DNA from: Nautilus pompilius
Taxonomy: Eukaryota; Mollusca; Cephalopoda; Nautilida; Nautilidae
Direction of reading: 5' to 3'
Length of the DNA stretch: 64,000 bases
Assembly (NCBI GenBank): GCA_018389105.1
Contig: JACATO010000628.1
Location: 428,001-492,000 of the forward strand
The notes beneath the pieces were generated by a model. It did not search any database. It had not been told where the DNA came from and was given only the letters and a program-made list of their open reading frames with translations. Shown in pieces: positions 62,501-64,000 of the stretch. The number at the start of each line of letters is the position of its first letter. Position 1 is the first letter of the stretch. Position numbers and translations under genes: made by a program.

Positions 62501-63332
62501 TTATGATTTTAGCAGATGCTATAGAACACAACAAATATAAAAAAAATTGTATTGTTTCTAGTGCTAATGTATGCTCTTTTTCCAATCTTCATAAACATAG
62601 ATCATTATGCAGATGAAAACTGGGTTAACTAAGCATGGATGTGAGATTACATATTAATGATGGAAATTAATACTAAACAAGACTTACAGACAATCAGGAA
62701 TCTGGTGGCAGTCTATAAATGAGCAGAAATAATCTTTATTACTTTTGAATAAGAACTCGATAAAGGTTGACATCCCACATGCAGAAAACAAAAATCTATA
62801 CACAGAAATTATAAAGGCCAGTGATGCCAAGTTTGGTATACACAAATACAATTTTTGTTTATTTTATAAAATGTTTAAAAAAAAACACCTTTAAATGATG
62901 CAATTCTAATTTGCTGCACTATCTAAAAAAAGAGGGAAAGATAAGTTGAATAGCATGACTACATGAATAATGCTTGAATTATGTAACTGAGCTTGAGATT
63001 TGAATTTAGAAAACTTATGTTTATATGTTATTTTAACAAATGCAGAATTAAAGACACTTTATTTAATGTGCAAGTTACTTATTGAGTATCCTTAAATAAT
63101 TACATAGAGAATTAGTTAGTTGTTATTGACATTGAATTCCATATTGCTCTCATTTTTTTAGTCACAAACTGATTGTATGGTCTCACTGAAATGAGTTCCA
63201 GAATGTTTGGGACAGGTATTTTGTATTAAATGACTTCCCATCAATCTGCAGACATAATTTATTCTATACTATATTAAATGTACTAACACTGCATAGTTTT
63301 ATAAATAAAAACTCACTATACCTTGCAAACAT
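38102..63332 (-). CDS. HIBCH: 3-hydroxyisobutyryl-CoA hydrolase, mitochondrial
   Basis: HIBCH hydrolyses 3-hydroxyisobutyryl-CoA to 3-hydroxyisobutyrate in the mitochondrial matrix, a step of valine catabolism. Coding exons (minus, 5' to 3'): 63322-63332, 62432-62468, 61800-61946, 61337-61421, 60755-60835, 48934-48986, 47275-47353, 41418-41563, 41192-41278, 40436-40591, 39488-39626, 38102-38223. They join in phase to 380 residues, close to the human length of 386. Residues 1-24 ([11 protein letters not shown]...RCSRFSST) are basic and lack acidic residues, as in a mitochondrial presequence. The crotonase fold shows [14 protein letters not shown], the oxyanion-loop Gly run in [12 protein letters not shown] and [13 protein letters not shown]. 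The catalytic pair is Glu161 and Asp169 in PETAIGLFPD, eight apart as in plant CHY1. The C-terminal hydrolase-specific part has [12 protein letters not shown] and [17 protein letters not shown]. The gene appears intact. Confidence 0.95.
38500..38770 (+). mobile_element. SINE-like repeat, separate type
   Basis: An A box-like GTGTAGTGCACCTGTCTG and a B box-like GGGTTTGGATCCTG lie about 30 bases apart, followed by about 180 bases without the shared core of the other SINEs. The arrangement suggests a second tRNA-derived SINE family, in the HIBCH last intron. The boxes are the only evidence. Confidence 0.4.
41727..42535 (+). repeat. Left inverted arm of the TTAA element
   Basis: Its reverse complement matches the right arm almost base for base from GGGTCATTCCAC to ATCACGAATAT. 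A 63-codon open frame occurs identically in both arms. I treat it as a by-product of the repeat, not a gene. Confidence 0.88.
42610..42750 (+). pseudogene. Second coding-like remnant inside the TTAA element
   Basis: The plus strand is open for about 47 codons ([20 protein letters not shown] ... [16 protein letters not shown]) with non-repetitive composition, ending in TGA. It may be a piece of a transposon protein read in the opposite direction to the neighbouring remnant. No family was recognised. Confidence 0.35.
42900..43172 (-). pseudogene. Broken coding remnant inside the TTAA element
   Basis: The minus-strand frame reads [16 protein letters not shown] ... [16 protein letters not shown], then one TAG stop, then [18 protein letters not shown] in the same frame. 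The Cys/His spacing (C-x2-H, then C and DPF-x-CHK) looks like a zinc-binding module seen in uncharacterised transposon proteins of marine invertebrates. A related piece ([15 protein letters not shown]) lies next to it at about 42.78-42.84 kb. The function is not known to me. Confidence 0.5.
43660..44250. mobile_element. Pogo/Tigger-like MITE nested in the TTAA element
   Basis: 591 bases lie between TA dinucleotides (43658-43659, 44251-44252). The ends are degenerate inverted repeats: CAATCGACCCCCGCGTAATT on the left and, inward from the right, CAGTTTTTGTTCCCCCCGTA followed by TTCACGGGGGTTACGTCCC. The interior is AT-rich and non-coding. The TA target and CCCCCGCG-type ends are typical of non-autonomous Tigger relatives. 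It interrupts the inner edge of the right arm. Confidence 0.72.
44251..45056 (-). repeat. Right inverted arm of the TTAA element
   Basis: This is the mirror of the left arm. The most visible difference is near the tip (CACGTCAAATGG against CACATCAAGTGG). Its inner edge is exactly where the pogo-like MITE was inserted. Confidence 0.88.
45625..46035 (+). mobile_element. tRNA-derived SINE with a duplicated tail
   Basis: The head (CCAGTGGCTAGACC, GTTTGAATCCTGGTCGCG) closely matches the 4.0 kb copy. It is followed by a body with AAAAATGAAGAGTTCTC. The tail contains a 92-base direct repeat, listed separately. It lies in HIBCH intron 7. Confidence 0.75.
45846..46028 (+). repeat. 92-base tandem duplication
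   Basis: Units 45846-45937 and 45938-46028 both read CCTACACAA.T.GCAATGCC, CAGCAGACAACTGCAGC, ACATCACTGTCCAACACAGC and end in TTATTAA. They differ at several positions, so the duplication is not brand new. Confidence 0.88.
46911..47005. mobile_element. Second copy of the palindromic MITE-like repeat
   Basis: CTGGCTGAAATAGCATCACC, ATAACTGTATCTGG and GTTTCATTTGAATG parallel the 33.9 kb repeat in order and spacing. The left arm is more diverged here. Confidence 0.42.
47275..48986 (-). CDS. HIBCH: HIBCH exons 6-7: oxyanion loop and catalytic Glu
   Basis: Exon 48934-48986 codes 18 residues ending ITMGG, and exon 47275-47353 continues [16 protein letters not shown] to PETAI. Together they hold the glycine-rich loop and the catalytic Glu161. 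The intron upstream of exon 6 is 11.8 kb and transposon-filled. Both donors are GTAAG. Confidence 0.92.
48228..48620 (+). mobile_element. tRNA-derived SINE, longest copy
   Basis: From 5' to 3': head GGCAGCATGGTGGCTCTGC, B box AGAGTTCAAATCCAGGTCAG, CACATCTAAAGATGAAAGAC core, TTTTCTGGTGTGCATGGTAA, GGTTCCACAGGTTAACATC and a long tail ending near TTAAATTATTAAGAAATTAC. It is the best template here for the family, in the 11.8-kb-intron side of HIBCH (between exons 6 and 7). Confidence 0.75.
49000..55600. other. Proximal part of the 11.8-kb HIBCH intron
   Basis: No host exon was found. Most of it is plain AT-rich DNA. Two patches (about 51.05-52.70 and 54.80-55.48 kb) are less repetitive and coding-like in short stretches on the plus strand, but they have many stops and no family I can name. 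Near 53.44-53.54 kb a CTTCTTCTTCTTAGCGTTCG segment with CG dinucleotides may be a short SINE or MITE fragment. Confidence 0.4.
56001..57528 (+). mobile_element. Tc1-like DNA transposon, nearly intact
   Basis: 1.53 kb, the usual Tc1 size, inserted after TA (55999-56000). Its ends are CAGGTGCAT (left) and ATGCACCTG (right). Inverted-repeat similarity extends about 200 bases inward: TATATTCTAGACTCATTAC on the left answers TATATTCTAGATTCATTAC in the right end's complement. It lies inside the hAT element, so it inserted later. Confidence 0.92.
56288..57292 (+). pseudogene. Tc1 transposase with two in-frame stops
   Basis: One frame runs from [16 protein letters not shown] to HAKGAPTKY (334 codons plus stop, family length about 340). 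Domains in order: paired-like helix-turn-helix ([20 protein letters not shown]), a second one ([19 protein letters not shown]), and the catalytic domain with Asp in VLFSDESKF, Asp in FQQDLAPAH and Glu in [10 protein letters not shown]. The DD34E spacing (34 residues between the last two) is preserved as far as I can count. The only visible damage is a TGA at about 56510 and a TAA at about 56864. The protein resembles a Tc1 lineage very common in bony fish and lampreys. Confidence 0.9.
57890..60445 (-). pseudogene. hAT transposase pseudogene
   Basis: Pieces in family order on the minus strand: an N-terminal zinc finger ([17 protein letters not shown], then SAWCAVCKK) at about 60.29-60.44 kb, and [18 protein letters not shown] with MGSCGL at about 59.32-59.43 kb. 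Then come [39 protein letters not shown] and [19 protein letters not shown] (58.75-59.28 kb), and [17 protein letters not shown] (58.36-58.69 kb). The C-terminal dimerisation stretch [20 protein letters not shown] is at about 58.2-58.33 kb. Several frame changes and stops separate the pieces. Related proteins are common in cnidarian and fish hAT elements. Confidence 0.82.
59455..60240. other. CpG-rich interruption within the hAT coding remnant
   Basis: Between the zinc-finger piece and the DGPNVNW piece lie about 800 bases that do not resemble transposase. The first 430 are rich in CG (CCTCGCGCGCTGTGG, TTCCCGCGTCGTGTGG, ATCGCTCGCGC). It could be an intron with an internal promoter, or another insertion. 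Confidence 0.4.
60755..63332 (-). CDS. HIBCH: HIBCH exons 1-5: presequence and N-terminal crotonase half
   Basis: The first coding exon contributes only 11 coding bases (ATG TTT GCA AG, donor GTATAG). I chose it because its phase-2 end fits the 37-base second exon exactly and yields a classic presequence. Exon 3 brings [17 protein letters not shown], exon 4 the CoA-binding [16 protein letters not shown] and exon 5 a variable helix ending [12 protein letters not shown]. Starting instead at the internal Met after FSST would lose the targeting peptide. Confidence 0.85.
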
Positions 63333-63379
63333 AGTGAAACTGCACCAACTGACTTGAAAATATAAAAAAGTACACCTGT

Positions 63380-63978
63380 AATGAAAAAGAAATGAGTATT
63401 GGCACATAGGTTAGACAACCAATCTAGCTTCATTTCTATAACAAGTTTCCAAAGTTTTACCAAGCCAGGTGATTAGTCTGGCAGGCCATGCCTCCTCACC
63501 AACATTAACTACATAAGGGTGAAGCAGCCAGCTAAGAAGAAAGCCCCCACTAGAACTGCTCTATTTAGTTGAGAGAAGAACAGTACATTAGATGATAATT
63601 TACCAAAAGTAATTTACAGCTTTGTCAGTTACAAACAAAATCTCTAGTTGATAATTATCTTTCTTCACATATACACATAGATTCTCCATAATTTTGAGTT
63701 TGTGAGTACAACAACTGGCATAAGCTCTCAGCTAATTCCCAAAACAAATTTGAGCATTGGTTGAAAGTATATGATTGCTAGCCAGAACATTTTTGCTACA
63801 TCTAAACTGTGATAAGTCCAACAGGCGATTTGCATTATGAAAAATATTTATTTTTATATATTTACTAATGCAAAATCACTTTCTATCTCCATTAGCTCTC
63901 TTGATATTTCCAGCCGACTTAATTCAACCTTACTGACAACCGTTGTTCGGGACGTCTCTATGCGACAGCTCTTCTTAC
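63380..63978. other. HIBCH 5' region
   Basis: AT-rich DNA with no coding exon seen. It is probably intron between a 5' UTR exon and the exon with the start codon. CG content rises only in the last 100 bases of the window. Confidence 0.45.
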
Positions 63979-64000
63979 CTACGACACGCATATCAGATAA
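63979..64000 (-). other. Possible non-coding first exon of HIBCH (window edge)
   Basis: A strong GTAAG donor (63974-63978, minus) follows a CG-bearing stretch at the very end of the window. The exon with the HIBCH start codon has its own acceptor (TTTTTCATTACAG ending at 63376), so it is probably not the first exon. This edge segment could be the 5' UTR exon, but it is cut off and the link is inference only. Confidence 0.3.

Overview
The window looks like a piece of an AT-rich invertebrate nuclear genome. The genes are broken into small exons with GT/AG introns, the introns carry tRNA-derived SINEs and DNA transposons, and two animal gene families can be followed exon by exon. A lophotrochozoan, probably a mollusc, is my best guess, but it rests on general character only. 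There are no bacterial genes, operons, rRNA, functional tRNA genes or CRISPR arrays.

Region 1 (1-9.4 kb) is AT-rich and almost featureless. It holds SINE copies, a CA microsatellite and one unidentified candidate exon at 2768-2960 (minus).

Region 2 (9.47-32.44 kb, minus strand) is a contactin-associated protein / neurexin-IV gene. Twenty consecutive coding exons join in phase from the start codon and signal peptide. They give the family's diagnostic order: discoidin (F5/8C), LamG1, LamG2, EGF1, fibrinogen-like, LamG3, EGF2, first part of LamG4 (1071 residues). The end of LamG4, the membrane segment and the cytoplasmic tail were not found. Its introns contain a broken Tigger/pogo transposon (24.2-26.3 kb), a LINE remnant (27.4-27.6 kb) and SINEs.

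Region 3 (32.44-38.1 kb) is intergenic, with a small palindromic repeat and no supportable gene.

Region 4 (38.10-63.33 kb, minus strand) is a complete HIBCH gene (3-hydroxyisobutyryl-CoA hydrolase, valine breakdown). Twelve coding exons give a 380-residue protein with a mitochondrial presequence, the crotonase glycine-rich loop and the Glu/Asp catalytic pair. Its introns are loaded with mobile DNA. One holds a 3.33-kb TTAA-flanked element with nearly identical inverted arms of about 0.8 kb (41.73-45.06 kb), itself carrying a pogo-like MITE. The 11.8-kb intron holds a broken hAT transposon (55.6-60.7 kb) that was later entered by a Tc1 transposon with only two in-frame stops (56.0-57.5 kb).

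Both host genes lie head to tail on the minus strand with 5.7 kb between them. Nothing in the sequence suggests a shared function: one protein belongs to cell junctions and axon-glia contacts, the other to mitochondrial metabolism. The most interesting material is the transposon layer, above all the long-armed hairpin element and the fish-like Tc1 copy.
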